A stretch of DNA of 64,000 nt from Pseudomonadota bacterium (GTDB lineage Bacteria; Tectomicrobia; Entotheonellia; Entotheonellales; Entotheonellaceae). Positions 20,970 through 31,377 of this stretch are shown in pieces. The position numbers were made by a program, and so were the translations under genes. The stretch lies in NCBI GenBank assembly GCA_005777235.1, contig SXND01000083.1, positions 16,304 to 80,303 of the forward strand, in the 5' to 3' direction. The notes beneath the pieces are model-generated. The model was not told where the DNA came from and did no database searches. It saw only the letters and a program-made list of their open reading frames with translations. Within the stretch, counting starts at the first letter, position 1. Each line of letters begins with the position of its first letter.

Positions 20970-21455
20970 CTAGACATATCGCAACAGTGATTGCATGATC
21001 TGTGCCGATTTTTTCTCTATAGAGATTTTGCTTTCCATCATCTTGAGAAGAAAATACTGATGTTTCTCACTGTATGCTTCTCGTACAGCGTGATCTACCG
21101 TACCATTGTGCGAGGCAGTCATGTGGCTTTCTCCTTCGCTTCTCCAGACATTGTAATGCTCTGCCGTCTTGACAAGATCCCTTACGGCATCCTGCATTTC
21201 TGGGAAATAGATTCGGATGATCGTATTGATGTGATTGACGGTACTTGGGCTTCCACTGGCACATGTTCTCGCCAGAGTCGCGCTGCGTTCCTTCGCCAAC
21301 CATTGCTCGAACTCATGCGTGAGCGCTGCAAGGTGTTCCAGCTTGTTGAGTCGTAGAGATTGTTTGCCATGCGACGTCGTGAGTTTATACGTGAGAAAGT
21401 TTCCTGCAAGGCCGCCCACAATGGCTATCAGACCACTAATACCCATGGCATGCAC
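20970..21455 (-). CDS. Hypothetical membrane-anchored protein
   Basis: ORF with one N-terminal hydrophobic segment (GISGLIAIVGGLAGNFLTYKL). Confidence 0.5.
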   Translation of the reverse strand: MHAMGISGLIAIVGGLAGNFLTYKLTTSHGKQSLRLNKLEHLAALTHEFEQWLAKERSATLARTCASGSPSTVNHINTIIRIYFPEMQDAVRDLVKTAEHYNVWRSEGESHMTASHNGTVDHAVREAYSEKHQYFLLKMMESKISIEKKSAQIMQSLLRYV

Positions 21456-21764
21456 CTATGGTTTCTACTCCCTCCAGCGGGAGAGCCGAGCCCTTTCTCT
21501 CATACTCCAGATACGCTGTCTCTGGAGCACACCCAGAGCTGGGATGCAACTGCGCAGAGAGTAGCCTACACATTTGAGGCGAAGATGAATCGTACACGCA
21601 GACAGTATGAAGGCAGCCATCATGCTGTCTGCCAGCCTGCACAATGGAGGCTAGAGTTCCAGCGCTTGCCAGGAGCGCGCCGACACTTCAGTACAATAAG
21701 TATCCACAGGTGCCAGACAAGAGACGGTCCGGGCACGGCGCAACCGACACGGAGAATGGGACAC

Positions 21765-22034
21765 ATGGACTTTTACGCGGTGCTGGATCAGATTCTCGCG
21801 TTTCTGCGCCAGTGCAGTCGTGTCTCGTATCGCGCCCTCACACGCCAATTCGACCTGGATGACCTGGCAGTTGAAATCATTGACGTGCACCAGTGTGCGG
21901 TGGATGAGGGGGGCAGTATACTGGTGTGGACGGGCGCGGGCACCGTGACCGCCGTGCCCGAGCCCGTACCAGTGCAGACTCCGCTGACTCATATGGGCAG
22001 CTCCACCGTAATAACCCACGCTCCACAGGTCTGA
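21765..22034 (+). pseudogene. Remnant of the N-terminal region of a large adenylate/guanylate-cyclase-type regulatory protein
   Basis: MDFYAVLDQILAFLRQCSRVSYRALTRQFDLDDLAVEIIDVHQCAVDEGGSILVWTG resembles the N-terminal module of such proteins; ends at about 90 aa. Confidence 0.4.
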
Positions 22035-22140
22035 TAATCGGCCTCGATTCTTGGGAACCAAATCTCGGATTTGCCTCCAAAAATGAGCGAACCGTGCGGG
22101 CTCAATCTGAGATTTCCGCTTCTGAGGGTATTGTTGTAGT

Positions 22141-22365
22141 ATGAGAATTCTGAGTACAGAACCGACACAACAGGAAGATTTTGTGAGCCTTTACCGGCGC
22201 GCACTCAGAGACTTCGGGGCCGCGGCTTTGTGGAGCAGCTGCGCCGTGCCCGAACCGAGACATGAAGATGCCTTAGCCATTACGCACAGTCTGCGAGTTG
22301 AAGGCAACTTGGAGGCGCGTCGTCTGGCGGAGCAGATTGAGCAGGCGTGCTGTGCCGCTCTCTAA
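22141..22365 (+). CDS. Small hypothetical protein upstream of a nucleotidyltransferase
   Basis: 74-aa ORF immediately 5' of the nucleotidyltransferase reading frame. Confidence 0.45.
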   Translation: MRILSTEPTQQEDFVSLYRRALRDFGAAALWSSCAVPEPRHEDALAITHSLRVEGNLEARRLAEQIEQACCAAL

Positions 22366-23187
22366 AATTCAAACCGACATACTCCGGCTGCTCGCCGCGC
22401 ATCGTGACCCGGAAAGTTATGTCGCGAGGAATACGCCTTTGAACCGTGATGCCCCACAATATTCGAGGGACATTGACGTGTTCCACGACCGCGAGGAACG
22501 TGTGGCACAGGCGGCTGAACAGGATAGCACGGTCTTGCAACAGCATGGGTATGCGCTACAATGGCTGCGGCGTGAGTCAACCTTTTATGCGGTGCTTGCC
22601 CAGCACGACGGCGAAACCACGAAACTGGAATGGGTGCTGGACAGCGACTGCCGGTTTTTCCGACGATACGGGATGAAGCCTTTGGCTATATCCTCCATCC
22701 GATTGACCTTGCCATCAACAAAATCATGGCCGCCGCGGGGCGGCGGGAGCCGCGCGACGTGGTGGATCTGTTGACGATCCACGACCGGATTCTTCCACTT
22801 GGCGCTGTGATGTGGGCTGCTGTCGGCAAGTCGATTGGTTTCACGCCAGAAGGACTCATTAATGAAGTGCGTCGCCTTGCTCGTTACACGGAAGCGGATT
22901 TCCGGTGCGTGGCGAGCGAGCCGCCGGTAAACCCTGCCGCGGTTATGACGTATCTGAGGCAGCTCCTTGACGAGGCGGAAGCCTTTGTTCTACGGATGCC
23001 GACCGACAAGGTTGGACTGCTGTTTCTGTAGGGCGGAAATATAGTATAACATGATCTATACAACCTGGAGGCGTACACGACCCATGCCGGGCAACGGCTC
23101 GGCCAATGGCTCGGCCAATGGCCCACCAGCCCCGACATCGCGGCTGCGATGTTTGAGTATTACCAGCAGTCGCCCAACCCTGCCTAA
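22349..23187 (+). pseudogene. Nucleotidyltransferase (AbiEii-like) gene, frameshifted and with a premature stop
   Basis: Frame 1 NRDAPQYSRDIDVFHDREERV...TTKLEWVLDSDCRFF; frame 2 PTIRDEAFGYILHPIDLAINKIMAAAGRREPRDVVDLLTI; detached in-register tail AYTTHAGQRLGQWLGQWPTSPDIAAAMFEYYQQSPNPA after the stop. Confidence 0.6.
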
Positions 23188-23224
23188 CGTCGCACACCCC
23201 GTTTCTTGCGACGTGCGTCACAAT

Positions 23225-23998
23225 TTACGACCCCTGCGGTGCTGATTCACCTAAGAGATTAATGGTGTGCGCCATGTACCCCGCCCCGAAGCCATTATCG
23301 ATATTCACTACGGCAATCCCCGAGGCACAACTATTGAGCATGGCCAGCAGTGGCGCCAGGCCGTGAAAATGCGCCCCATACCCCACGCTGGTTGGCACGG
23401 CAATAATCGGCTTGTCCACCAGTCCGCCGACCACGCTGGGGAGCGCGCCTTCCATCCCAGCCACCACCACAATGACACGGGCGGCGGTGAACACGGCATG
23501 CTGGTCCAGCAGGCGGTGCAACCCGGCCACCCCCACGTCGTACACGGTCTGCACCGTACTGCCCAAGGCCCGGGCTGTGACCACCGCTTCTTCCGCCACG
23601 GGCAGGTCAGACGTACCCGCCGCTGCCACCAAGACGATACCCTGCGTCCCGGCCTGCTGCGGGTGCTGGCGTACCGCCACCGTACGCGCTATGGCGTTGT
23701 ATTCCGCCTGCGGGGCCAGGGTGAGCAGAGCTTCTGCCGCCTGCGGGGCGAGACGAGTCGCCAAAAGATCGCTGCCATGCTGTAACATGCGCTCGCCGAT
23801 GGCCCGTATCTGGTCCACCGTTTTGCCCTCACCGTAGATCACTTCCGGCACGCCCTGGCGGAGACTGCGGTGATGGTCGATGCGGGCGAACCCCAGGTCT
23901 TCGTAGGGCATAAAGCGTAAGTGCTCGAGCCCAGCCTCGGGGGACACCGTGCCGTCAGCAATATGCTGTAATAGTTGAGCGACTTGTGTGCGATTCAT
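23225..23998 (-). CDS. larB: Nickel pincer cofactor biosynthesis protein LarB
   Basis: AAAGTSDLPVAEEA, VYDVGVAGLHRLL, VVAGMEGALPSVVGGL, AVPTSVGYGA, NIDNGFGAGYMAHTIN; start at ATG 23998. Confidence 0.92.
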   Translation of the reverse strand: MNRTQVAQLLQHIADGTVSPEAGLEHLRFMPYEDLGFARIDHHRSLRQGVPEVIYGEGKTVDQIRAIGERMLQHGSDLLATRLAPQAAEALLTLAPQAEYNAIARTVAVRQHPQQAGTQGIVLVAAAGTSDLPVAEEAVVTARALGSTVQTVYDVGVAGLHRLLDQHAVFTAARVIVVVAGMEGALPSVVGGLVDKPIIAVPTSVGYGAHFHGLAPLLAMLNSCASGIAVVNIDNGFGAGYMAHTINLLGESAPQGS

Positions 23999-25053
23999 CC
24001 TCTGGCCTCTTGCTGATCTTCGTGCTTTAAGGTGCGCTGCATCAGTGCTGTGACCGCTTCTCGTGGTCTCACCTGTCCCTGGAGGACGGCATAGACTTGC
24101 TCGGCAATTGGCATCTCCACTTGCCAACGCTGCCCCAGGGCCACCGCGGCACTGGTGGTGGTCACCCCTTCGGCCACCATCTGCATGTGTGACAAAATAT
24201 CCGCCAAGGTCTGCCCCTGGCCCAGTTGTTTCCCGACGGCGTAATTGCGGCTGAGATGCCCGGTGCAGGTCAGCACCAGGTCCCCCATGCCCGAGAGTCC
24301 GGCAAAGGTCTGCGCCTGCGCGCCCATAGCGACCCCAAGCTGGGTCATCTCGGCTAAACCGCGTGTAATCAGGGCGGCGCGGGTATTGTAGCCCAGCCGT
24401 AAACCGTCGCAGACGCCGGCGGCAAGCGCCATGACATTTTTGAGGGCGCCACCAAGCTCCACCCCCAGCACATCGGTGTTGGTATACACGCGAAAAGTCG
24501 CCGTGCTGTACAGCTGCTGCACGCTTTCCGCAACCGCGCGCTGTTGGGACGCGACAACGGCTACGGCTGGCAAGCCCTGACTCACTTCTTGGGCGAAAGT
24601 GGGGCCCGACAACACCGCCAGGCGTAAGCCTGGGCATGACGCGAGTGTCGCCTGCAAGACCTGCGACATGGTGCACAGCGAGCCGGCTTCGATACCTTTG
24701 GTGGCGCTGATCAGCAGCGCGTTCTGGGGCACGTGTGGTGCCAGCATGGCCCACACGGTGCGGACCGCATGGGAAGGCACGACGGAGACAAACGTCTCGG
24801 TCCCCGCGGTGACTGCGCGCATGTCTGCGGTGCACGTCAAGCGTGGATGGAACAGCACGCCGGGTAAATACACGGCATTCTCGCGCTCACGTGTGAGACG
24901 CTGGGCCAGATGCGGGGATCGGACCCAGAGCCTGACTTCGTGCCCTTGTGTCGCCAGGAGTTGGGCCAAGGCCGTGCCCCATGACCCCGCGCCAATGACG
25001 GCGACCCGTGTGGTGTGTCTCTGCTCTGCCATCTCGGCCCTCACCTCCAGCAC
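23995..25053 (-). CDS. gpsA: Glycerol-3-phosphate dehydrogenase [NAD(P)+]
   Basis: VAVIGAGSWGTALAQLLATQGHEVRLW, SATKGIE, LSGPTFAQEV, GALKNVMALAAGVCDGLRLGYNTRAALITRGLAEM; 4-nt overlap with larB. Confidence 0.96.
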   Translation of the reverse strand: MLEVRAEMAEQRHTTRVAVIGAGSWGTALAQLLATQGHEVRLWVRSPHLAQRLTRERENAVYLPGVLFHPRLTCTADMRAVTAGTETFVSVVPSHAVRTVWAMLAPHVPQNALLISATKGIEAGSLCTMSQVLQATLASCPGLRLAVLSGPTFAQEVSQGLPAVAVVASQQRAVAESVQQLYSTATFRVYTNTDVLGVELGGALKNVMALAAGVCDGLRLGYNTRAALITRGLAEMTQLGVAMGAQAQTFAGLSGMGDLVLTCTGHLSRNYAVGKQLGQGQTLADILSHMQMVAEGVTTTSAAVALGQRWQVEMPIAEQVYAVLQGQVRPREAVTALMQRTLKHEDQQEARG

Positions 25054-25211
25054 GGCACCGTGTGCCCAGTCGAGACCACGCCTCTCTGCTCACAACGGCC
25101 CACGCGCCTCCATGCCCCTTGGCTGCCGTTCGGGGCTCCTCACGTACTTTGGGTGGATAGTGTACAGCATTATATGCGCCACAGCAGTCTGCCACGCCAT
25201 AGGCGCCTCAA

Positions 25212-26816
25212 CTAGGAAATAGACGCATAGATACGGATGCTCAGTTCTTGATCCGGCATGTCATGGGGGAACGGCGTATACGGGGCGGCCCGACGCACGG
25301 CCTTGATAAGGGCCTGATCCACAGCCGGATAACCTGACGAGCGCAGGAGCACGGCTTCGGCTAATTCGCCACTGCGGCGGACCGTAAAACCGACAATCGG
25401 CACACCGAGAGCCCCATGATCCTGCTGCATGGCGGGCACGCTGAAGACGAGCTCAATTTTTCGCTGCATGCCGAGTAAATAGGACGCGTGTTTTAAGCCA
25501 AACGAGGCGATGGAACGATACTTACCGCCTTGGCCGTCACCTCGCCCTTCCCCAGCGCGTTCCGGGCCACGTTGGAATGTCCCTGGGGTATTGGCTGTCG
25601 GCAAGGGCAGACGCTTCTCCAGGCGTGCGAAATGCTCATCCAGGCTTTGCGTGCCACTGCCCGAGCCCTTCCCCGCTCCGGCGCGCTCTTGGGGACTGCG
25701 CTGCATCATGGCCAGTTCTTCTGCCGCACTTAAGCGCCGTCGCCGCTGTTCCTCTGCTGGAGAGGAGCGTGGTGCTGGGGAGGACGGCGCGGCTGGAGCA
25801 GCCTCACTCGGGGGCAGCGTTGCCCGCCGCCTGCTCTCCAGTGGAGGTGGAGAGGCGGCAGGTGGTGTGGGGGTCGACCGTGCCGGTGGCACACGCACAC
25901 TGGGAGGCACGGCGGCCTGGCGCGACTCTTCAGCCGGAGGCTGGGGTGGCGCCAGCGGCCGCGGGGGGACTGGTGCCTGGGCCACCGGGGGACTGGGCGG
26001 CGTGTCAGGGCGCCGCTTCGTTTCGACAGGCGCTCGTGGCGGCGTCGGTGGCACCAGACGCGGTGGCGGCGCGGGCTTTGATCGTGGGACGGGTACCGGC
26101 GGTGTCGGCGGCGACGGGGCTTCATACCGAGCCACCGGGGGCGCGGGCTTTGGTGGTGCGGTGTCCGCCGCTGCTGGCGGTAGGCTCGCCTGCGGCGGCG
26201 CAGCGGGTGTCGCCTGAGCCGGTGCCGCAGGCTCGGAGGCCTCCGGGGCTGGCATGGCGGCGGTCTCCTCGGCCTCAGGTGACGGCGGTTGACGCACGCT
26301 GTAGCGTTCTGGGACCGGAATGTCCAGCGGCATGGCGCGTGGCTGTTCCCCAGACGGCTTGTGTGTCCCACCGTCGCCAGGGCCGATGTCCTGGGCTTTA
26401 CTGTTATAGCGCGAGAGTAGTTGCGCATCGTCAGGAGACTCTTCACGCACAGGCTTCGGCAAATCGACAATCGTGCCGCCCCTGGCCGGTGGCTTGGTCA
26501 GCTTGGGCGTGGTGGATTCAGGCACCCGTGGGGCTGGCGGTGGCTTGGGCGCTTCCGGCACGCTCTGCCGTGGCGGGGCCTCTGGAAGCCTCGCCACGGA
26601 TTCCGGTCGTTGGGTGACCTGTGGGCGAGGCTGCGCTGGCTCCTGAGCTGGGAGGCTCGGTGGCACTTCGAGCATGCGCACCGCAATAGGCGTCTCCGGC
26701 ATGACAGGCGTTGGGCGTGTCGCTCCAGTCGGCGGGTGCAAACGCCACACGCTGAGCACGACAAAGTGCACGAGCACGGAGAGCACGAGAGAGCGCCGGA
26801 GGTGAGAGCGATTCAT
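25212..26816 (-). CDS. TonB-family energy transducer with long proline-rich linker
   Basis: N-terminal TM segment, Pro/Ala-rich middle, C-terminal VRRSGELAEAVLLRSSGYPAVDQALIKAVRRAAPYTPFP. Confidence 0.85.
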   Translation of the reverse strand: MNRSHLRRSLVLSVLVHFVVLSVWRLHPPTGATRPTPVMPETPIAVRMLEVPPSLPAQEPAQPRPQVTQRPESVARLPEAPPRQSVPEAPKPPPAPRVPESTTPKLTKPPARGGTIVDLPKPVREESPDDAQLLSRYNSKAQDIGPGDGGTHKPSGEQPRAMPLDIPVPERYSVRQPPSPEAEETAAMPAPEASEPAAPAQATPAAPPQASLPPAAADTAPPKPAPPVARYEAPSPPTPPVPVPRSKPAPPPRLVPPTPPRAPVETKRRPDTPPSPPVAQAPVPPRPLAPPQPPAEESRQAAVPPSVRVPPARSTPTPPAASPPPLESRRRATLPPSEAAPAAPSSPAPRSSPAEEQRRRRLSAAEELAMMQRSPQERAGAGKGSGSGTQSLDEHFARLEKRLPLPTANTPGTFQRGPERAGEGRGDGQGGKYRSIASFGLKHASYLLGMQRKIELVFSVPAMQQDHGALGVPIVGFTVRRSGELAEAVLLRSSGYPAVDQALIKAVRRAAPYTPFPHDMPDQELSIRIYASIS

Positions 26817-26893
26817 GCGTATCTCAGCAGTCAAAGGGCCGGTCTATGCGACAGAGACGCAGGCTAGACAACGTTGGGGGAAGTCCAGAAGGC

Positions 26894-27271
<378 letters not shown>

Positions 27272-28552
27272 TCATGCTGAGACGCGTTGTAGAGCCCGAT
27301 ACCCAATGTCACGTCGGTAATGCACACCTGGCCACCGCAGGGACGCCGCCGCTTCGTAGGCCCGCGCAATCGCCGTGCCTAACGTCGCGGCGCGTGTCGT
27401 CACCCCAAGCACCCGGCCACCGTTGGTGACCAGCTGCCCGGCCCGCGCCGCTGTCCCGGCGTGGAAGACCCAGGTGTCTTCCAGATGCGCCGCCTCTTCC
27501 AGACCGGTGATGGAGGCGCCGGTGGCATAGGACGCAGGGTAGCCCTCGGTAGCCATGACGACGCACACGGCCGCATCGTCACGGTACTCGGCCTGCAAGT
27601 TGCCTAACGTGCCACGGGCCGCCCCGACGAGCAAAGGCAAGAGATCGTTGTGAAGCCGCACGAGGAGCGGCTGTGTCTCTGGGTCGCCAAAGCGCACGTT
27701 AAATTCGATCACGTACGGACGCCCGTCCACAATCATCAATCCAGCATAGAGTAGCCCGCGATAGGGCGTGCCACGCGCCGCCATGCCACGGACTGTCGGC
27801 GTCATAATTTCCGTCATGATCCGCTGATGCAAGGCCGCCGTGATCACTGGCGCTGGTGAGTACGCCCCCATACCCCCAGTATTCGGCCCGCGATCACCAT
27901 CATAGAGGCGTTTGTGATCTTGCGCTGGAGCCAGCGGTAGAATCGTCTCCCCATCGACCAACACCTGGAAGGAGGCTTCCTCACCCTCCAAAAACTCTTC
28001 TAACACGACCCGACAACCGGCCTCGCCAAAGATGCGCAGGTGCATCGCCTCGTACACCGCCTGGAGGGCTTCCGCCTGCGTCTGACAGACGGTCACCCCT
28101 TTGCCGGCGGCGAGACCATCGGCCTTCACCACCAACGGGGCCTCATGGGCACGAATATAGGCCTGCGCTGGCGCCAGGTCGTCAAAAATCGCCGCCTCCG
28201 AGGTCGGGATACCCTCGGCCCACATAAAGCGTTTGGCAAAGGATTTACTGGCTTCGAGTTGCGCCGCCGCCTGGGTCGGGCCAAAGACATGGAGGTGATG
28301 CGCCGCCAAGGCGTCGGTGAGCCCCAGGGCGAGCGGCAGTTCTGGACCAACGACGGTGAGATCAATGCCCTCCGCCACGGCAAAACGTTGCAGGCCCGCG
28401 ATATCGTCCACGGCCAGTGGGATATTTTCGGCCTGCTGACCCGTGCCGGCATTGCCCGGAGCGCAGTAGAGTTGCTGGACGTGCGGGCTCTGGGCCAATT
28501 TCCACACCAGGGCATGCTCACGGCCCCCGCTACCGACCACCAGTACTTTCAC
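27272..28552 (-). CDS. purD: Phosphoribosylamine--glycine ligase
   Basis: MKVLVVGSGGREHALVWKLAQSP, KADGLAAGKGVTVC, VIEFNVRFGDPETQ. Confidence 0.97.
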   Translation of the reverse strand: MKVLVVGSGGREHALVWKLAQSPHVQQLYCAPGNAGTGQQAENIPLAVDDIAGLQRFAVAEGIDLTVVGPELPLALGLTDALAAHHLHVFGPTQAAAQLEASKSFAKRFMWAEGIPTSEAAIFDDLAPAQAYIRAHEAPLVVKADGLAAGKGVTVCQTQAEALQAVYEAMHLRIFGEAGCRVVLEEFLEGEEASFQVLVDGETILPLAPAQDHKRLYDGDRGPNTGGMGAYSPAPVITAALHQRIMTEIMTPTVRGMAARGTPYRGLLYAGLMIVDGRPYVIEFNVRFGDPETQPLLVRLHNDLLPLLVGAARGTLGNLQAEYRDDAAVCVVMATEGYPASYATGASITGLEEAAHLEDTWVFHAGTAARAGQLVTNGGRVLGVTTRAATLGTAIARAYEAAASLRWPGVHYRRDIGYRALQRVSA

Positions 28553-29331
28553 CGGCTCCCCTCCCTTGCCGTAGCGTCCTCGACGGGCTCAAGCGCGCCT
28601 AGACTGTAACGGATAATGCCCGTGAGCACAATTGCCGCTGTTTCGGTGCGGAGCCGCTGCGCTCCCAGGCTAACGGTCGTAAAACCGTGTACCCGCGCCA
28701 CTGCCACTTCTTGACTCGTCAGGCCACCTTCCGGCCCGACGACGACCACCACAGGACTCTGCCCGGCATGATGCGTCAACACGTCTCGTAAGCCGGTACG
28801 TTGCTCTTCCTCCCAGCAGACGATTTTGACGGGCGCACTGGTGTAGCGTTGACAGAAGTCCGCCAACGTCATGGGTGCCTGCACGCCGAGGAGCGTGCGC
28901 CGCCCACATTGCCGGGCTGCTGCCGCCGCGATCCGTTGCCAGCGCCCCATCTTGCCGCCGAGGCGCTCTGGGGCTTCACGCACGACCGTGCGGTCGGTAT
29001 AGAGTGGCACCAGAGTCGTCAAGCCCACTTCGGAGCATTTTTCGACAATGAGATCCATCTTGGAGCCCTTGGGGAAGCCTTGTCCGAGGATCACGGGCGG
29101 TGCGGCCTGATGGGATGCGCCGAGGAAGGCGAGCCGTTCCCCCTGGACGTGTGTGGCCGAGAGGGTCGTCAAACGGAGGAGGCATTCTTGCCCGCTGCCG
29201 TCAAAGGCCGTCAACGTATCCCCGACCCGCAGCCGCAGGACATGCGTCACATAGTGGGCCACAGCGTCAGGGAAGATGAGTGTGGTCTGGTTGAGCGCCC
29301 CCGGCGGCACGCAGACACGATGCACCTCCAT
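28549..29331 (-). CDS. rsmE: 16S rRNA (uracil-1498-N3)-methyltransferase
   Basis: KMDLIVEKCSEVGLTTLVPLYTDR, VVGPEGGLTSQEV, LGAQRLRTETAAIV. Confidence 0.93.
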   Translation of the reverse strand: MEVHRVCVPPGALNQTTLIFPDAVAHYVTHVLRLRVGDTLTAFDGSGQECLLRLTTLSATHVQGERLAFLGASHQAAPPVILGQGFPKGSKMDLIVEKCSEVGLTTLVPLYTDRTVVREAPERLGGKMGRWQRIAAAAARQCGRRTLLGVQAPMTLADFCQRYTSAPVKIVCWEEEQRTGLRDVLTHHAGQSPVVVVVGPEGGLTSQEVAVARVHGFTTVSLGAQRLRTETAAIVLTGIIRYSLGALEPVEDATAREGSR

Positions 29332-29336
29332 AGGGT

Positions 29337-30278
29337 TCACGTCAGAGGGGTGGGGGGCACGCCGTCTCCAGCACGCCGTAACGCCAAGGCGACCCAGCCG
29401 TCTTCCTCCACGCGGTGCTGCACGGCAAAGCCTGCCTGCTCCACCGCTAGGAGCATGGTCGGCTCTTGGGCGGTGATGATGCCCGAGAGCAACAGCAGGC
29501 CACCGGGCGTCAGCATGGGCGCCAACGATGGCAGCATCTCGACCAGTGGCCCCAGGTAGATATTCGCCACAATGCACGGAAACTGGCCCGTGACCTGCGG
29601 CCAGGAGCCCTGGAGAAACCGCACGCGCTCTTGCAAGCCATTCAGCGCCGCGTTTTCCAGCGCCACCGGCAGGGCCTGGCTATCCATATCCACGCCGACA
29701 GCCTGGGACCAACCAAGTTGCAACGCCGCCAGACTCAAAATCCCGGAGCCACAGCCGACATCGAGCACGGTGCTCCCCTGATACGCCGCCGCGTAGGCAA
29801 TCAGTAGCAGGAGACAGAGATGCGTACTGGGATGCGTCCCTGTGCCAAACGCTGGGCCCGGATTCAGCGTCAGACAGGTGAGATGCGCGGGGACGGGTGC
29901 GGTCTCCCAGGGTGGGCGGATGAGCAGACGTTCTCCGAGGCACAGCGGCTGGAAGAACTGTTGCCAGCGCGTGAGATAATCGTCGTTGGGGACTGGGCGG
30001 GTGTGGAGCTGCGCCCCCACGCCATCCTCCCCCAGGCCCGTGAGCCAGTCCTGGAGGGCGGTGAGATGCTGCGGCAGGAGCGCATCACACGGGAGCGCCC
30101 CGTGCACGACCGTCCATATGGCCGCGGAGGGGTCAGTGACGAGACAGGGGTCGCGCTGGGGATCGAGCCTTGTCTGCTCATAGAAGACCACCGCCGTGGA
30201 GCCCAGTTCCTGCAGAGAGGCGCTGGCAGCATCACTCACGCTCTCAGGTACTTGCAGATAAATATCCCACCATTGCAT
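29337..30278 (-). CDS. prmA: Ribosomal protein L11 methyltransferase
   Basis: LTLNPGPAFGTGTHPSTHLCL, VLDVGCGSGILSLAAL, CIVANIYLGPLVEMLPSLAPMLTPGGLLLLSGI. Confidence 0.93.
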   Translation of the reverse strand: MQWWDIYLQVPESVSDAASASLQELGSTAVVFYEQTRLDPQRDPCLVTDPSAAIWTVVHGALPCDALLPQHLTALQDWLTGLGEDGVGAQLHTRPVPNDDYLTRWQQFFQPLCLGERLLIRPPWETAPVPAHLTCLTLNPGPAFGTGTHPSTHLCLLLLIAYAAAYQGSTVLDVGCGSGILSLAALQLGWSQAVGVDMDSQALPVALENAALNGLQERVRFLQGSWPQVTGQFPCIVANIYLGPLVEMLPSLAPMLTPGGLLLLSGIITAQEPTMLLAVEQAGFAVQHRVEEDGWVALALRRAGDGVPPTPLT

Positions 30279-30312
30279 ATATTGCCATACGCTGCACTAC
30301 CGTGGGCAGCCC

Positions 30313-31377
30313 TTAGCCTTGTGAGAGTATTTGACTGACGATCGTGGCGGTGTGATCGACGAGGGCCATGATCCGTGGGTAGACCATGCGTTTGGGGCCC
30401 ACCACCCCCAGGACACCGAGCGTATGATTGTCGTAGCTATAGGTATGCGTGACAAAGCTACACTCACGCATATCTTTGAACGGTGTCTCAGAGCCGAGAA
30501 TGACATGCACGCCCGAGGCATCCAAACATTTATCGAGGAGGCTGATGAGACGATTCTTCTCTTCAAACGCTTTGAACAGCTCTTTCATCTGCTCAAGATT
30601 CGCGACGAATTCTGGCTGATCCATAATGTTCGCCGTCCCGCCCAGGTAAATATCACTTTCCCCTTCGGCAGTCTCGGCAAAGGTTTTGGCACCCACGCTC
30701 AGGGCTTGTTGCTCCAGATGCGCGTACTGGGCTTTTTCCTCGGTGATACGGTCTAGGACATACTGCCGGATCGTGTGCAACGGTTGCCCAGAGAATTCTT
30801 GATTTAGATAATTGGCAATTTGATGCAACTCATCCTGTGATATCTCTTCCTCAAGCATGATCAGCTTATTATGTACCATGCCAGATTCCATCACGAAAAT
30901 CGCCAGTACCTGTCGACCACGAATGATCACAAATTCAACGCGCTTGAACAGCGTGATAGAAAAAATATATAAGACAATGCCTGCATAGCGTGAAATCTCC
31001 GACAGCAGCCGGGAGGTCGCGGCCATCACCTCATCCACTTCGCCATGATAGGGGGCGTAATGCTGCGAGATGCGGAGAAAGTCTTCCTGGCTGAGCGCAT
31101 CAATCTCGCGGAGATTATCGACATAAAAACGATAGCCCTGATCCGTCGGCATCCGTCCCGCTGAGGTGTGCGGATGTTCGAGAAACCCCAGCTCTTCCAA
31201 GTCCGACATGATATTGCGAATGGTGGCCGGACTCAGACCAAAATCAAAGCGTTTCGAGATCGTACGTGAACCGACCGGCTCTCCGGTATGGATAAAGCTA
31301 TGAATGACAGCCATCAAGATCTTTCGCGTACGCTCATCCAGTTCTTCAGGAGCTAGACGTTCTCGCATACACGCCAT
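30313..31377 (-). CDS. hrcA: Heat-inducible transcription repressor HrcA
   Basis: PEELDERTRKILMAVIHSFIHTGEPVGSRTISKRFDFGLSPATIRNIMSDLEELGFLEHPHTSAGRMPTDQGYRFYVD. Confidence 0.96.
   Translation of the reverse strand: MACMRERLAPEELDERTRKILMAVIHSFIHTGEPVGSRTISKRFDFGLSPATIRNIMSDLEELGFLEHPHTSAGRMPTDQGYRFYVDNLREIDALSQEDFLRISQHYAPYHGEVDEVMAATSRLLSEISRYAGIVLYIFSITLFKRVEFVIIRGRQVLAIFVMESGMVHNKLIMLEEEISQDELHQIANYLNQEFSGQPLHTIRQYVLDRITEEKAQYAHLEQQALSVGAKTFAETAEGESDIYLGGTANIMDQPEFVANLEQMKELFKAFEEKNRLISLLDKCLDASGVHVILGSETPFKDMRECSFVTHTYSYDNHTLGVLGVVGPKRMVYPRIMALVDHTATIVSQILSQG

Noticed and set aside
23999-24835. N-terminal extension of the LarB ORF
   Set aside because: It overlaps gpsA in another frame; LarB homology starts at ATG 23998 with a 4-nt overlap.
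25510-26617. Gly/Ala/Val-rich plus-strand ORFs
   Set aside because: Antisense of the proline-rich TonB-like gene.
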